Of a DNA stretch of 64,000 nt, positions 26,053 to 35,399 are shown piece after piece. The stretch is taken from the NCBI GenBank assembly GCA_963792705.1, contig CAWBXD010000010.1, positions 38,019 to 102,018 on the forward strand, written 5' to 3'. The position numbers and the translations under genes were made by a program. This DNA is from JBBQVS01 sp963792705. Its GTDB lineage: Bacteria; Chloroflexota; Ktedonobacteria; Ktedonobacterales; Ktedonobacteraceae. Position 1 is the stretch's first letter, and each line of letters opens with the position of its first letter. The notes under the pieces are model-generated. The model saw only the letters and a program-made list of their open reading frames with translations, was not told the DNA's origin and made no database searches.

Positions 26053-27954
26053 TTATACTAAACCCATCAAACACCATACATCCAACGGTGCCGATTTATT
26101 CTTTACATATAAGGGAGCCATTTGCGCGACACGCACGGCATGGCGCACACGTTGTAAAGTAGAACTATTGATAAGGATGTTGTTGTCCGAAGCGTTTTGT
26201 TGGAGACGTGCAGCAACGTTGACGGCATCTCCTATCGCGGTGTAGTTCTGCATACGTCCCTGCGAACCGATGTTGCCGATAGTAGCGTTGTCCGTGTTGA
26301 CTCCAAAACCGAACGAGATGGGTAAGCCTTGCGCGTGATTGCGCTGATAGTTCAGCACCGCCATACGCATTTTCCAAGCGGCCCGTATTGCGCGCTGAGC
26401 ATGATCCTCTTGCGAAAGTGGAGCATTGAAGATTGCCATAATTGCATCACCCATGAACGCCGTGATAGTCCCTTCTTCGTCCCACACCTCTTTTACCATG
26501 ATTTCGAGGTAAATGTTCAACAAGTTCATGACTTGCTCTGGCGCGATACTTTCGCTCAGACGTGTATAGCCACGAATATCGGCAAAAACAACAGAGATAT
26601 CACGCGTCTCGCCACCTAAGTTGAGAGCCAACGGGTCTTTGATAAGTTGCTGCACTACATTAGGGTGAACGTACTGCTCAAATATTCTGCGAATCTGCTT
26701 TGCTTTGGCCTCCGAACGTTTTAGCTCGGTGCGGTCATCAATCACAAGAGCGGTACCGATAGGCTCGCCTTGCGTGTCACGTAACGATGATACCGACATG
26801 AGCAAGTAAACCTCGCCCTCACGCTTAGGAATTTCACAGTTAATACTCTGTAGTACAACAGTGCCATTCTCATGATCGGTGACAGATGTTCCCAACAATT
26901 CAATGATCCTGGTCCCTGGTAAATGCTGAAACGCTTGCTTGTAGTGTTTCCCTACTACAAGCTCTGGATTAAGATTGAGAATTAAGGCTGCGGCACCATT
27001 GAACGTCGTAACCATACCGGATGAATCGGTGGTAATGACGCCGTTAGCGATAGACGCGAAAATATTGTCCATGTATTTTTTGTCTTCGCTTACCTTCTGA
27101 ATAGCCTTATTCAGATCAGCGAAGAGACGTGCGTTATCTATCGCAATGGCTGCTTGATTGCAGAACGCGTTTATCATATCGCGGTGTTTGGGTCCAAATA
27201 GATTAGCATTGATACGGCTATCGACATACACGGCACCGATACACACGTCACGCACAATCAAGGGAGCACAAACGACGGAACGGATGCCATAAGCCATTAC
27301 ACTTTCGTTCCCTTTGAGCACAGCATCCAAAAGAGCATCATCGGAGAGTAATGTTTCGCGGTTGTTAATGACACGCATCACTGTACCGCGACTAATCTTA
27401 AATGCGCTTTCGTCAATCGTTCTCGCTTGCTTATCACGCGCGATGGTAAACTCAACATCACCTGTTTTGGGGTTAGCAAGCATAAGGAAACCGCGCTCGG
27501 CATTGACGAACTCGATCACACGGTCCATGACAAGACGGAGCACCTCGTCAAACTCAAGTGTCGAGTTGAGGGTGCGAGCAATCTCGTACAGTGTCTCTTG
27601 TTCACTTTTCTGTTGCTTGAGAGAGGTAATACTGGAATTAAGGGCTTGTCGTTCACGCTCGAATGTTGCTTGCGAGACGGAGTTACCATCGACCTGTCCT
27701 TGCAGTGTTTGCAGAACGCGTTGAATGGTTTGATTGAGACGGCCTAATTCGATGTCGGCAACGCGGCTCACATGTAAGGCTTCGCTGAGCAAGCGAACAC
27801 GGGGGTCGCCACCTTCACTTGCGTAGCGTCCTTCGACAGCGACTTCCAGTTTATGTGTATATTCATGTAGGGTACGCGAAACATTTCTTAACGTATCGCC
27901 GACCACGCGTAAATCATTACTAGCCTTCCATGCTACATCGGGTGATACTGCCAA
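26053..27954 (-). CDS. Class III adenylate/guanylate cyclase with GAF and PAS domains
   Basis: A 633-residue signalling protein. Residues to about 115 are helical; a GAF domain follows (about 135-290, starting EQETLYEIARTLNSTLEFDE). A PAS domain comes next (about 300-410, MDNIFASIANGVITTDSSGM), and a class III cyclase domain ends the protein (about 450-630). Cyclase metal Asps are seen in VVFADIRGYTRLSE and FMGDAIMAIFN, and the transition-state motif in AIGDAVNVAARLQ. It should make a cyclic nucleotide, probably cAMP, in response to a ligand or redox cue. No membrane segment is present. Confidence 0.92.
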   Translation of the reverse strand: MAVSPDVAWKASNDLRVVGDTLRNVSRTLHEYTHKLEVAVEGRYASEGGDPRVRLLSEALHVSRVADIELGRLNQTIQRVLQTLQGQVDGNSVSQATFERERQALNSSITSLKQQKSEQETLYEIARTLNSTLEFDEVLRLVMDRVIEFVNAERGFLMLANPKTGDVEFTIARDKQARTIDESAFKISRGTVMRVINNRETLLSDDALLDAVLKGNESVMAYGIRSVVCAPLIVRDVCIGAVYVDSRINANLFGPKHRDMINAFCNQAAIAIDNARLFADLNKAIQKVSEDKKYMDNIFASIANGVITTDSSGMVTTFNGAAALILNLNPELVVGKHYKQAFQHLPGTRIIELLGTSVTDHENGTVVLQSINCEIPKREGEVYLLMSVSSLRDTQGEPIGTALVIDDRTELKRSEAKAKQIRRIFEQYVHPNVVQQLIKDPLALNLGGETRDISVVFADIRGYTRLSESIAPEQVMNLLNIYLEIMVKEVWDEEGTITAFMGDAIMAIFNAPLSQEDHAQRAIRAAWKMRMAVLNYQRNHAQGLPISFGFGVNTDNATIGNIGSQGRMQNYTAIGDAVNVAARLQQNASDNNILINSSTLQRVRHAVRVAQMAPLYVKNKSAPLDVWCLMGLV

Positions 27955-28054
27955 GAGTGCGCCTCCATACTTGTGGGTCTTTCATACATACTGTATATAC
28001 GCTCATGCATCAAGATTATATCACAGCAGGTGTAAAAATAGCGATATAGAGGGA

Positions 28055-28088
28055 AAAAGAACGGGCTATCCTTCATAGATAGCCCGTT
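28055..28088 (-). terminator. Rho-independent terminator of the epimerase gene
   Basis: An 11-bp stem (AACGGGCTATC and its complement) around a 7-base loop; on the minus strand it is followed by CTTTTT. It lies 18 bp after the stop of the gene at 28106. Confidence 0.85.
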
Positions 28089-28105
28089 GTCAGGTAGTTG
28101 TCTTA

Positions 28106-29005
28106 TTATACGCCGTTTTGTGCCAAGTAAGTTGTAAATGATGTGGGTGTGAAGCCAAAGTTGCGTTCAACACTGTTCAGATCAGTTGTATTATTAAAGG
28201 AAAAAAGCGTCATCGCGGCGCGTGTAAGTGGAGGCTTAGGCAAAATTGCCTCTAAGAATGCTGCTCCAAGGCCGACAATTGGTGTGGGAGCATATACCTT
28301 GAGACGGTTTTTATGCATGACTTTCAGCAACTCATCAAAGATTTGTGAAAACGAATAATAGGCAGGACCACCAATGGTGTAGGTTTTCTTGTTTGTACCC
28401 GTTGGGTTATCTAATACTTTGGTAATGACGGTTACAACATCCTCGACATATATAGGCTGAAACATGGTACCCCCGCCACCAATGAGAGGCAATACGGGTG
28501 CGGTACGCACAAGGTCGGCGAGACCTTTGACAAACGACGAACCTTTTCCAAAGAGGACTGATGGTTGGATAATTGTATAGTCAAGACCGCTATCAATCAG
28601 CATTTTCTCCGCAAGATAACGCCCTTGCATATAACTGCCGGGCTTATCAGGCTTCGTACCAAGCCCACTGATCTCGATCATGCGCTTCACGCGTGCATCT
28701 GTTGCGGCCTTGATCAGGTTTGTGGTCCCGTTGACATTAGTGTTTTCGTAGTAGTTACTAGATAGTGCTTTATGGTCTGCTGTAATGAATGCGGTATGCA
28801 CGATAGTGTCAACACCCTGTACAGCGGCGTTCAGGGTGTGAGGTTGCGTTGTGTCGCCCTCGACAAATTCAACCTTGTCAGCAGGTAGGATTGTTTTTGC
28901 ACGGGTAATATCGCGTACAAGACAACGAGGTCGTTCGCCCTGTTCCGCCAAGCGAATTGCGAGATGTCGTCCAATAAAACCAGTCGCGCCAGTGATGAGT
29001 ATCAT
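28106..29005 (-). CDS. NAD(P)-dependent epimerase/dehydratase (atypical SDR)
   Basis: A 299-residue Rossmann-fold protein. MILITGATGFIGRHLAIRLA is the glycine-rich NAD(P) motif and GRYLAEKMLIDSGLDYTIIQ the NDUFA9-like active-site region with YxxxK. This branch includes NAD(P)H-binding proteins linked to ubiquinone biosynthesis and complex I as well as catalytic dehydrogenases. ATG 29005 follows AGGAGGGG; the longer frame has no such site. It runs downstream of the histidine kinase gene in the same direction. Confidence 0.87.
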   Translation of the reverse strand: MILITGATGFIGRHLAIRLAEQGERPRCLVRDITRAKTILPADKVEFVEGDTTQPHTLNAAVQGVDTIVHTAFITADHKALSSNYYENTNVNGTTNLIKAATDARVKRMIEISGLGTKPDKPGSYMQGRYLAEKMLIDSGLDYTIIQPSVLFGKGSSFVKGLADLVRTAPVLPLIGGGGTMFQPIYVEDVVTVITKVLDNPTGTNKKTYTIGGPAYYSFSQIFDELLKVMHKNRLKVYAPTPIVGLGAAFLEAILPKPPLTRAAMTLFSFNNTTDLNSVERNFGFTPTSFTTYLAQNGV

Positions 29006-29100
29006 TGGTTTCCCCTCCTTGTGTTTATTGCTATGCTTGAGACGCTCAGCATAACAAAAGCAAGTAATATTTTCATGTAAGGGACGATTTGTCATGCTCC

Positions 29101-31455
29101 CTAACGTAAAGACTCGGCAGGAAGAAAGATACGCACAGTAACTCCACTATCAGGTGTACTTTTCACAACCATACTACCACCAGCGATAGTAAGTAGGGCA
29201 CTATGTGTTAGGAGACCACCACCCGTCCCTGTGGTCGGGCTTGTCGCGGACACGATACCAATTCCGTCATCAGTGATAAGTATTTCAAGGTCTTGGCTAT
29301 ATGAAGCCTTGACAGATAGGCAGAGGTGACGGTGAACATCCGAGCCACGCCCATGACGTGCAGCGTTACGAAGAGCTTCTTGTACGGCTGCGAAAATGAG
29401 TTCGGCGATAGCAGGTGGTACAACTTCGTCGATACGGCTCATCGTCTCCTCTGAGATATCCCACTCGACCTCATCAAATGCCTGTTGAAAGTCTTGCTTG
29501 AGCATGATGCGGATCGCGTGAAGCATGCCATCGCGCTCAAGACGATGAGGCGCACTCGGCGTATTAGCACGCATCATAGCAGCAAGACGACGATGAGCAT
29601 CGCTAATAGTTTGTACAGCATCGTCGAGTGCCTCGTTCTGCTGCACACGGTTGATCGTTTGCTCGTATTCAGTACTGAGTGTGTGACGGACCGTTTCTAG
29701 CCGTAAAAGTGCAAGATGCATCTGTGGAAGGATTTCGTCATGCAAGACGCGTCGATGTTGTGCATTGAGCAGTTTCACGTCAACGATACGACGACGCAAC
29801 AGACCTGCTACCGCTTGCATCGCTTCATGATCGCGTAGTGTATCAAGGATACGTTGCCCACATGCTTGTGCAAGATCCATATCCTCTTCGGTAAAGAGAC
29901 TACCATCGTGACGTGGACCAAGATAAAAAGTTGCAACAACTCCTAGCTCATCATAAATTGGCAACACCCAACAAATAAGCGATTGCCCTTTCACGGTCAT
30001 ACGCACACGTGTCGGGGTGTGCTTTGTTACTACCGTACTCCCATTTTTTGTGGTGTCTAGCTGATGCTCTATTTTTACTAATCCACTCTCTGCGTCGTGA
30101 ACATCAAACAAAGGCCAACGATAAGCAAAACTTCTTCTAACTGAACCAGTAAAGACAACTAAACGCGCACATTGTACCTCTAACACGTTTTGGCAAAGAT
30201 GGACAAAGAGGTCTTCCATACTTTGTTCTGTCTTCTCGACATCCGTTTGTAGCCAATGACGCAGGTTTGCGCTTCGCAGAAATGGCCCAAGCATAGAGAT
30301 GTAGCGATCATGGGCGGTGTAGCTACTCCAAGTGAATAGCGCGTAAGCGGCGGTTGCCAGGGCAGTAATTAAGAGCAAACCACTAAGATTGCTATGAGTT
30401 AGGGCTACCAGCAGGGCGATAAAAAGAGAGATGGTCGTGGCGACAATGACGATACCGCGCCACTGCTCGAAAAAACCGCGTCGTGCAAGTGGACGCTCAA
30501 TCAGGATACCATGCCGCACAATTGAGTAGCCAAGCAAAAGAATGATAAGGGCAACGAAACCTGTCGCAATAATATCCAGGATAATGAGATTGAGTGGAAG
30601 CGTGTTTGAATTGACAGATATAACTGATACGCCATTTTCTCCATGTCGTAGCCAATTTGTCATCGACCAAACGCCAAGAACACCCAAACATGTAGTTAAT
30701 CCTACCATGAGCAGTGCGGCCACAAGCAACCCAGGACGGGCAAGATGCCAGGAAAGTGCAGGCTCTTCGAGCAGGTCAATCTGCACAGGATCATCCCAAA
30801 AAGCATCAACGAGACGCCGATGTAAGTTATATTCGCTCTTTACTCTAGCATGCCACAGTACATGAAGAAGACGACTCACACGAGCAGGAGTGAACCAGGG
30901 GCCAATCGCGCAAAAGGTGACATAACACAAGAAGAGAATGGGCAGCAGCACAAGAGGCCACATAATTCCTATGCTTTCCGGCTCCGGCACGTCTCCATAT
31001 GCGAGGAGACGTATGGTACCAAGAAAGGTAAATGTTGATGAATTGAGAAGAAGGAGCACAAACACACTACAGCCGAGCAGACCACTCAAAAGCAAGAGAC
31101 GAGGCCGACGCCGACGCCACTTTGGACTGATAAGTGAAGCATAATGAAGTCCGATTACAAACCAGATGTAAGGGACACCGAGTGCTGGCAACCAGATCAG
31201 ATGCCATAAGAAATCGGGCGTAATTAGCTCCGCTGTCTGTGTTATTGGACTAGAAACCAGTAGTGCTTGAAGAAAGAAAAAAAGTGCGGAGAGACCGAGT
31301 CCTACAATACCAACACGGGCAATCATACGCCCACGATTTCCATTGAGCCAGACGGTAAAGGCGAGCCAAAGAAACGTGATGAGGTTAAAGATTGAAAGGG
31401 CTAAGACAAGTGTTTGTAGAAGATGAACAGGCTGAAGCAATATGCGTAGTTCCAT
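29101..31455 (-). CDS. Multi-pass sensor histidine kinase, NarX/DesK type
   Basis: A 784-residue membrane kinase. The N-terminal 415 residues hold many hydrophobic helices, the first near LLQTLVLALSIFNLITFLWL. A GAF-like region follows (CARLVVFTGSVRRSF to FYLGPRHDGSLFTEEDMDLA). Then comes a HisKA_3 dimerisation helix with RRVLHDEILPQMHLALLRLE (phospho-acceptor His) and a HATPase domain with the N-box AAVQEALRNAARHGRG and G-boxes ITDDGIGI and GTGGGLL. ATG 31455 lies 5 bp after the response regulator stop. The two genes form a two-component system; the signal is unknown. Confidence 0.9.
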   Translation of the reverse strand: MELRILLQPVHLLQTLVLALSIFNLITFLWLAFTVWLNGNRGRMIARVGIVGLGLSALFFFLQALLVSSPITQTAELITPDFLWHLIWLPALGVPYIWFVIGLHYASLISPKWRRRRPRLLLLSGLLGCSVFVLLLLNSSTFTFLGTIRLLAYGDVPEPESIGIMWPLVLLPILFLCYVTFCAIGPWFTPARVSRLLHVLWHARVKSEYNLHRRLVDAFWDDPVQIDLLEEPALSWHLARPGLLVAALLMVGLTTCLGVLGVWSMTNWLRHGENGVSVISVNSNTLPLNLIILDIIATGFVALIILLLGYSIVRHGILIERPLARRGFFEQWRGIVIVATTISLFIALLVALTHSNLSGLLLITALATAAYALFTWSSYTAHDRYISMLGPFLRSANLRHWLQTDVEKTEQSMEDLFVHLCQNVLEVQCARLVVFTGSVRRSFAYRWPLFDVHDAESGLVKIEHQLDTTKNGSTVVTKHTPTRVRMTVKGQSLICWVLPIYDELGVVATFYLGPRHDGSLFTEEDMDLAQACGQRILDTLRDHEAMQAVAGLLRRRIVDVKLLNAQHRRVLHDEILPQMHLALLRLETVRHTLSTEYEQTINRVQQNEALDDAVQTISDAHRRLAAMMRANTPSAPHRLERDGMLHAIRIMLKQDFQQAFDEVEWDISEETMSRIDEVVPPAIAELIFAAVQEALRNAARHGRGSDVHRHLCLSVKASYSQDLEILITDDGIGIVSATSPTTGTGGGLLTHSALLTIAGGSMVVKSTPDSGVTVRIFLPAESLR

Positions 31456-31460
31456 AGTAT

Positions 31461-32228
31461 TTATTCTTCTTTGTATAGGGGAACCCATTCGCCACGACGG
31501 TCCTGCACAAGCGCAGCACCTGCTTCGTCCCACATAATCATACGGTTCATAATATAAATCAAGGTTGCTCTAGCACGAGCAACTTTATCATCAACGGCAT
31601 TGTCACTCAAACCCCAGGAAGCATAAATACGCCCGTTTGTGCGACTGACCGCACGTTTATCGTGTAAGTTTAGCCGTGCCGCAATTTGCTCATTCGTCAT
31701 GCCTTGGGCCATCAGTTCAGCAACGCGCAACTCATTCGGCTCCAATAACACGCGCGGCGACTGCTCATCCAGGTCGCGCACCTCCTGTACACGGTCCTCA
31801 ATCTCCGGGTCAACAAGGCTACGTCCACTTACGGCATCACGTAGCAGAGGAACGAGCATACTTGGCAAAAGGTAGTTACTTTTACGCACATAGGCATAGT
31901 GTGTGAGGATGCCGGAGGCGCGAAACTCTCGATAATATTCGTCATCATCCTGGATTGAATAAAAGACAACAGGCATACGTGGACGTTCTCTACGAATTGC
32001 TATGGCGGCTCCAACTCCACTTACAGCGTTACGTCCTACCTGTGGGTCTTGCAACTGCACGTCCATCAAGATCACATCCATATCTAGTTCGAGCGCGCGC
32101 GTCAACGCCTCGCGTCCAGTTGCCGCTTCACCCACCACTTGCACGTTTCCTGTTGCCTGAAGCCCCTCACGCAACGCTTTGCGAAGCGGTCCATGATCGT
32201 CTACCAGTAATAGTTTTATTGTTGCCAT
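31461..32228 (-). CDS. NarL/LuxR-type response regulator
   Basis: A 255-residue regulator. The receiver domain shows LLLVDDHGPLRKAL, phospho-acceptor VILMDVQL, the switch Ser in VVFYSIQDD and the Lys in YVRKSNYL. The C-terminal LuxR helix-turn-helix is LEPNELRVAELMAQGMTNEQ followed by IAARLNLH. An insertion after the phospho-Asp (QDPQVGRNAVSGVG) is longer than usual. It precedes its kinase by 5 bp. Start at ATG 32228 (MATIKLLLVDD) or 32240. Confidence 0.9.
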   Translation of the reverse strand: MATIKLLLVDDHGPLRKALREGLQATGNVQVVGEAATGREALTRALELDMDVILMDVQLQDPQVGRNAVSGVGAAIAIRRERPRMPVVFYSIQDDDEYYREFRASGILTHYAYVRKSNYLLPSMLVPLLRDAVSGRSLVDPEIEDRVQEVRDLDEQSPRVLLEPNELRVAELMAQGMTNEQIAARLNLHDKRAVSRTNGRIYASWGLSDNAVDDKVARARATLIYIMNRMIMWDEAGAALVQDRRGEWVPLYKEE

Positions 32229-32280
32229 TATTTCTCTCATGTGTCTCTATGAGGATATTTCTTTCCATACAAGTAGTCTA

Positions 32281-32309
32281 AGTATACCAGTCTGTAGAAG
32301 AGGTGTAGA
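32281..32309 (-). promoter_or_regulatory. Promoter of the two-component operon
   Basis: On the minus strand TCTACA and TATACT are separated by 17 bp, about 50 bp before the response regulator start. Confidence 0.45.
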
Positions 32310-32348
32310 GCATTCGAGGCAAAGCAAAGAGGCACACGGGTGATAAAC

Positions 32349-32417
32349 AAAAGAAATCGTAGACTGACAGGCGACACGCGTATCCTCTACATACAAGGTC
32401 GGTCCACGATTTCTTTT
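32349..32417 (-). terminator. Long-loop hairpin terminator
   Basis: Twenty-base arms with two mismatches around a 29-base loop, ending with AAAA/TTTT flanks on both sides. It lies 18 bp after the SGNH hydrolase stop. Confidence 0.6.
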
Positions 32418-32434
32418 ATCTTCTAAGCGAGATG

Positions 32435-33262
32435 CTAGTAGCCAACGGCTCTTTCAAGCGTTGATGCAATTGTGCGATATCCCACGTCGGTTGAGTGGAC
32501 ATCATGAAAGATGCTGCACTCCCAGGTATAGCTACAAATGTTTGCGTTTGGCGTTGTAGCACCACCAAATGCACTGAACACGTCCGCCATAGTTCCATAA
32601 CCATTTACGTCGTTAGCGAGATGCTGATTGACTTTTTGCATGTATGGCACAGTATTCGGGCAAGTGTTCTGATAGGGATCGTAGTAATTCAACACAATCA
32701 GATCGCCAGTTAGTTTGCCATTCACCACAAGCGCGTTATGGAGCTTTGGCAAAATGCTGCTAGTGAGATTAGCATCGAGTATTGCCAGGTCATTCGCAAA
32801 TTTCGTCGTATTGATAACGCACGTCTTTTGGTTGATATCGTGTGATACATCGTTGGAACCGATATCAAGCGTGACAGGACTAACCTGTCCTCGATGAAGC
32901 GTGAGATAGAATAAGGCAGCATTGAGTTGCGACCCAAGATAAGGAAATTTGCGTAGTAAGGGAACAGTACAGCCACCCTTGATAAAGGTTGTACTAGTTT
33001 CTCCTGGACAAGCAAGATTGGCAAGATGTTTGACACCTTGAGCATGTAAATCGCTGTAAAAGTCGTCAGCATAGCCATCATCATAGTTGAGGTCAGGCTG
33101 ATAGCTGAAGGCAAGGGAATCACCGAGTGCGAGATAATGTTGCTTGGGACCAACTAGCGAGATATGGGGACTAGCGAACACCGATGGTGCAACAATCAAG
33201 AAAAGGACAAAGGCAAGGGAGAGGGGCATAACAACACGTCGAAAAGGTTTCTCCTCAGGCAT
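32435..33262 (-). CDS. Secreted SGNH/GDSL hydrolase
   Basis: A 275-residue exported esterase/lipase-like enzyme. A signal peptide is seen (VVMPLSLAFVLFLIVAPSVFA, cleaved near ASP). Block I is YLALGDSLAF with the Ser nucleophile, block III DIGSNDVSHD with the oxyanion Asn, and block V HDVHSTDVGY with the catalytic Asp-His. Four or more Cys (ACPG, GGCTV, KTCV, ENTC-like NTCP, ANIC, WEC) suggest extracellular disulphides. AGGAGGG lies 8 bases before the ATG. The substrate is unknown. Confidence 0.88.
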   Translation of the reverse strand: MPEEKPFRRVVMPLSLAFVLFLIVAPSVFASPHISLVGPKQHYLALGDSLAFSYQPDLNYDDGYADDFYSDLHAQGVKHLANLACPGETSTTFIKGGCTVPLLRKFPYLGSQLNAALFYLTLHRGQVSPVTLDIGSNDVSHDINQKTCVINTTKFANDLAILDANLTSSILPKLHNALVVNGKLTGDLIVLNYYDPYQNTCPNTVPYMQKVNQHLANDVNGYGTMADVFSAFGGATTPNANICSYTWECSIFHDVHSTDVGYRTIASTLERAVGY

Positions 33263-33455
33263 GAACGGCCCTCCTGTTGTAAATACAACCCGATGATGAA
33301 TAAGCAGTATATCATCAAGCTGTTTGTGACATATACAGATAGAGGAAAAAGTCGAAGTCGCCTATTTCAAGTATAGCCCGATATCTAGCTATAACGCAAG
33401 AGTTATATATCAGAAGTTTGAAATGTTCAAGTGAGAAAAGATACTACCTACCCTC

Positions 33456-33484
33456 TTGACAAATGACCCTAAGTCATTTATACT
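33456..33484 (+). promoter_or_regulatory. Consensus promoter of the TetR-SDR operon
   Basis: TTGACA and TATACT with an ideal 17-bp spacer. The spacer is filled by the first operator palindrome (33461-33479), so a bound repressor would block RNA polymerase. Confidence 0.85.
33461..33479. promoter_or_regulatory. Operator O1 (palindrome between -35 and -10)
   Basis: AAATGACCCTAAGTCATTT: 7-bp inverted half-sites AAATGAC/GTCATTT around a 5-bp centre, the size expected for a TetR dimer. It is the exact reverse complement of O2. Confidence 0.8.
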
Positions 33485-33494
33485 TACTTCAGTT

Positions 33495-33513
33495 AAATGA
33501 CTTAGGGTCATTT
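33495..33513. promoter_or_regulatory. Operator O2 (palindrome just after the transcription start)
   Basis: AAATGACTTAGGGTCATTT, the reverse complement of O1, placed 34 bp further on. It would sit at about +5 to +23 of the transcript. Confidence 0.8.
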
Positions 33514-33552
33514 GTATACGCTTTATTCTTTTTTAGAAAGTGCAAGAAGGCA

Positions 33553-34248
33553 ATGGGCAACACGTTTCCACGACATAGGGCGGTACACGATGAACAGAAA
33601 CAGGAGCGGCGACAAGCTATTCTTGACGCGGCGTGGCAGTTGTTTCAAACAACGACGTATGAAGCGTTGACAATGGTAGATATTGCACACGCGCTTGGGC
33701 TGGCGAAGGGCACGGTCTTCCTGTATTTCAAGACGAAAGAGAGTCTCTTCCTCACTCTTGTGGAACAGCAACTTTCAACATGGTTTGCTGAAGTCAATAC
33801 ACAACTAGAAGCTCTTTCTCATCCCTCCACCATTCCAGATGTTGAGAGAATACTCTGTCAACCATTAGAAGTGCGTCCTGGTCTCACACGTCTACTAGCT
33901 ATTCTTCATACGCTGCTTGAGCAGAACATTGATTTGGACTCGGCCATCCATTTCAAATTCTTTCTTTTAGAGCACTTCAAGCGTACTGGCTTGTTACTCG
34001 AACAATGTTTGCCGTTTTTAAAGGCTGGCAAAGGGGCTTCTCTGCTTTTACAATCACACGCGCTTGTGATTGGACTATGGCATCTCTCCGATCCGGCTCC
34101 AATCATTCGGCAAGCATTACAACATCCAGAACTACGTTTGTTCGAGGTGCATTTCGCACCTGAATTTTCTATCGCCCTTCAAGCACTACTATACGGCTTG
34201 GAGCGAATGGCACATACAGGTATTCAAGAGGAGAAACAATCATCATGA
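33553..34248 (+). CDS. TetR family transcriptional repressor
   Basis: A 231-residue regulator. The N-terminal helix-turn-helix reads RRQAILDAAWQLFQTTTYEA, then MVDIAHALGLAKGTVFLYFK, the TetR signature. The ligand-binding helical domain follows (TetR_C type). ATG 33553 is preferred because the longer frame from 33463 would start within the promoter and operators. Its own promoter holds two matching operators, so autorepression is likely, with the downstream SDR gene coupled by a 4-bp overlap. The inducer is unknown. Confidence 0.88.
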   Translation: MGNTFPRHRAVHDEQKQERRQAILDAAWQLFQTTTYEALTMVDIAHALGLAKGTVFLYFKTKESLFLTLVEQQLSTWFAEVNTQLEALSHPSTIPDVERILCQPLEVRPGLTRLLAILHTLLEQNIDLDSAIHFKFFLLEHFKRTGLLLEQCLPFLKAGKGASLLLQSHALVIGLWHLSDPAPIIRQALQHPELRLFEVHFAPEFSIALQALLYGLERMAHTGIQEEKQSS

Positions 34249-35228
34249 AGTATTTTGTAACAGGAGCAACAGGCTTCGTTGGAAGCCATGTCACACGTCA
34301 GCTACTAGAGGCAGGACACGAGGTCGTCGTAGTCGTGCGTACTCCAACGAAAGCTAAGAGTCTTGCTGATCTCGGTGCCATCGTTCATCAGGGCGATGTG
34401 ACTGAAAAAGAAAGTATGCGTCTCCCGATGCAGGGAGTTGATGGCGTCTTTCATATCGCAGGTTGGTACAAGATTGGTGTAAAAGACAAGCGTGAAGGCG
34501 AGAGCATCAATGTCCAGGGGACACGCAATGTGCTGGAGTTGATGAAAGAACTAGGTATTGCAAAAGGCGTTTACACCAGCACACTCGCCGTTAACTCGGA
34601 CACACATGGAAAACTCGTGGATGAGACATACCATTATACAGGTCCGCAGCTCAGCGAATACGACCGCACTAAGTGGGTCGCGCACTATGAAGTTGCTGAC
34701 CCTATGATTGCCGCAGGATTGCCACTAGTGATCGTCATGCCTGGTGTAATTTATGGGCCAGAGGATACGAGCAGTATTCGCACAACATTTATTCAATATC
34801 TGCAAAGGAAACTCCCCATCATACCTGCTCAATCAGCGTACTCCTGGGCACATGTCGATGATATTGCGCGAGGACATATTCTAGCAATGGAGCAAGGTAC
34901 TCTCGGTGGAACGTATATCATCGCGGGACCAACTCATACTTTTGTTGATGCGATGCACATAGCACAGAAGATTACAGGTGTCCCTGCACCCCGTATTCAA
35001 GCAGCACCTTCTGTCATGAAAGCAATGTCGGCAGCGATGAGTGTTCTTGAGAAATTTGTTCCTGTTCCAGCAGACTATAGCTCGGAATACTTGCGGATCA
35101 GCGCGGGCGTCACCTACATAGGCAACAACGCGAAAGCGCAAAAGGAGTTGGGCTATCGGCCACGTCCATTAGAGGATGGATTAAAAGAGACGCTCCTTCA
35201 CGAGATGCACCTGCTGGGGATGAAGTAG
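34245..35228 (+). CDS. Extended SDR, dihydroflavonol-reductase-like
   Basis: A 327-residue NAD(P)-dependent epimerase/dehydratase. MKYFVTGATGFVGSHVTRQL is the cofactor motif, VYTSTLAVNSD carries the active-site Ser/Thr strand and SEYDRTKWVAHYEV the catalytic YxxxK. VMPGVIYGPED is typical of the dihydroflavonol-4-reductase-like branch. Overlap with the tetR stop by 4 bp means it is under TetR control, suggesting that its substrate or product is the inducer (inference). Confidence 0.9.
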   Translation: MKYFVTGATGFVGSHVTRQLLEAGHEVVVVVRTPTKAKSLADLGAIVHQGDVTEKESMRLPMQGVDGVFHIAGWYKIGVKDKREGESINVQGTRNVLELMKELGIAKGVYTSTLAVNSDTHGKLVDETYHYTGPQLSEYDRTKWVAHYEVADPMIAAGLPLVIVMPGVIYGPEDTSSIRTTFIQYLQRKLPIIPAQSAYSWAHVDDIARGHILAMEQGTLGGTYIIAGPTHTFVDAMHIAQKITGVPAPRIQAAPSVMKAMSAAMSVLEKFVPVPADYSSEYLRISAGVTYIGNNAKAQKELGYRPRPLEDGLKETLLHEMHLLGMK

Positions 35229-35399
35229 TACTAGAAAGCTACGAGGAAACACCTATCTCTATACAAAGTGGTCAATCATGTGGATGTGATATAGTGAAAG
35301 AAAGGCACTAAGATAATATTGCTACTTATTTCTGATTTGGGACGTGTTGCATGATAATGAATAGGCGGCGCGTTACTTTATTACATAGGTGATGGACGT

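Noticed and set aside
29485..31144. Several plus-strand ORFs inside the histidine kinase gene
   Set aside because: They are shadows of a gene with clear domain structure on the minus strand.
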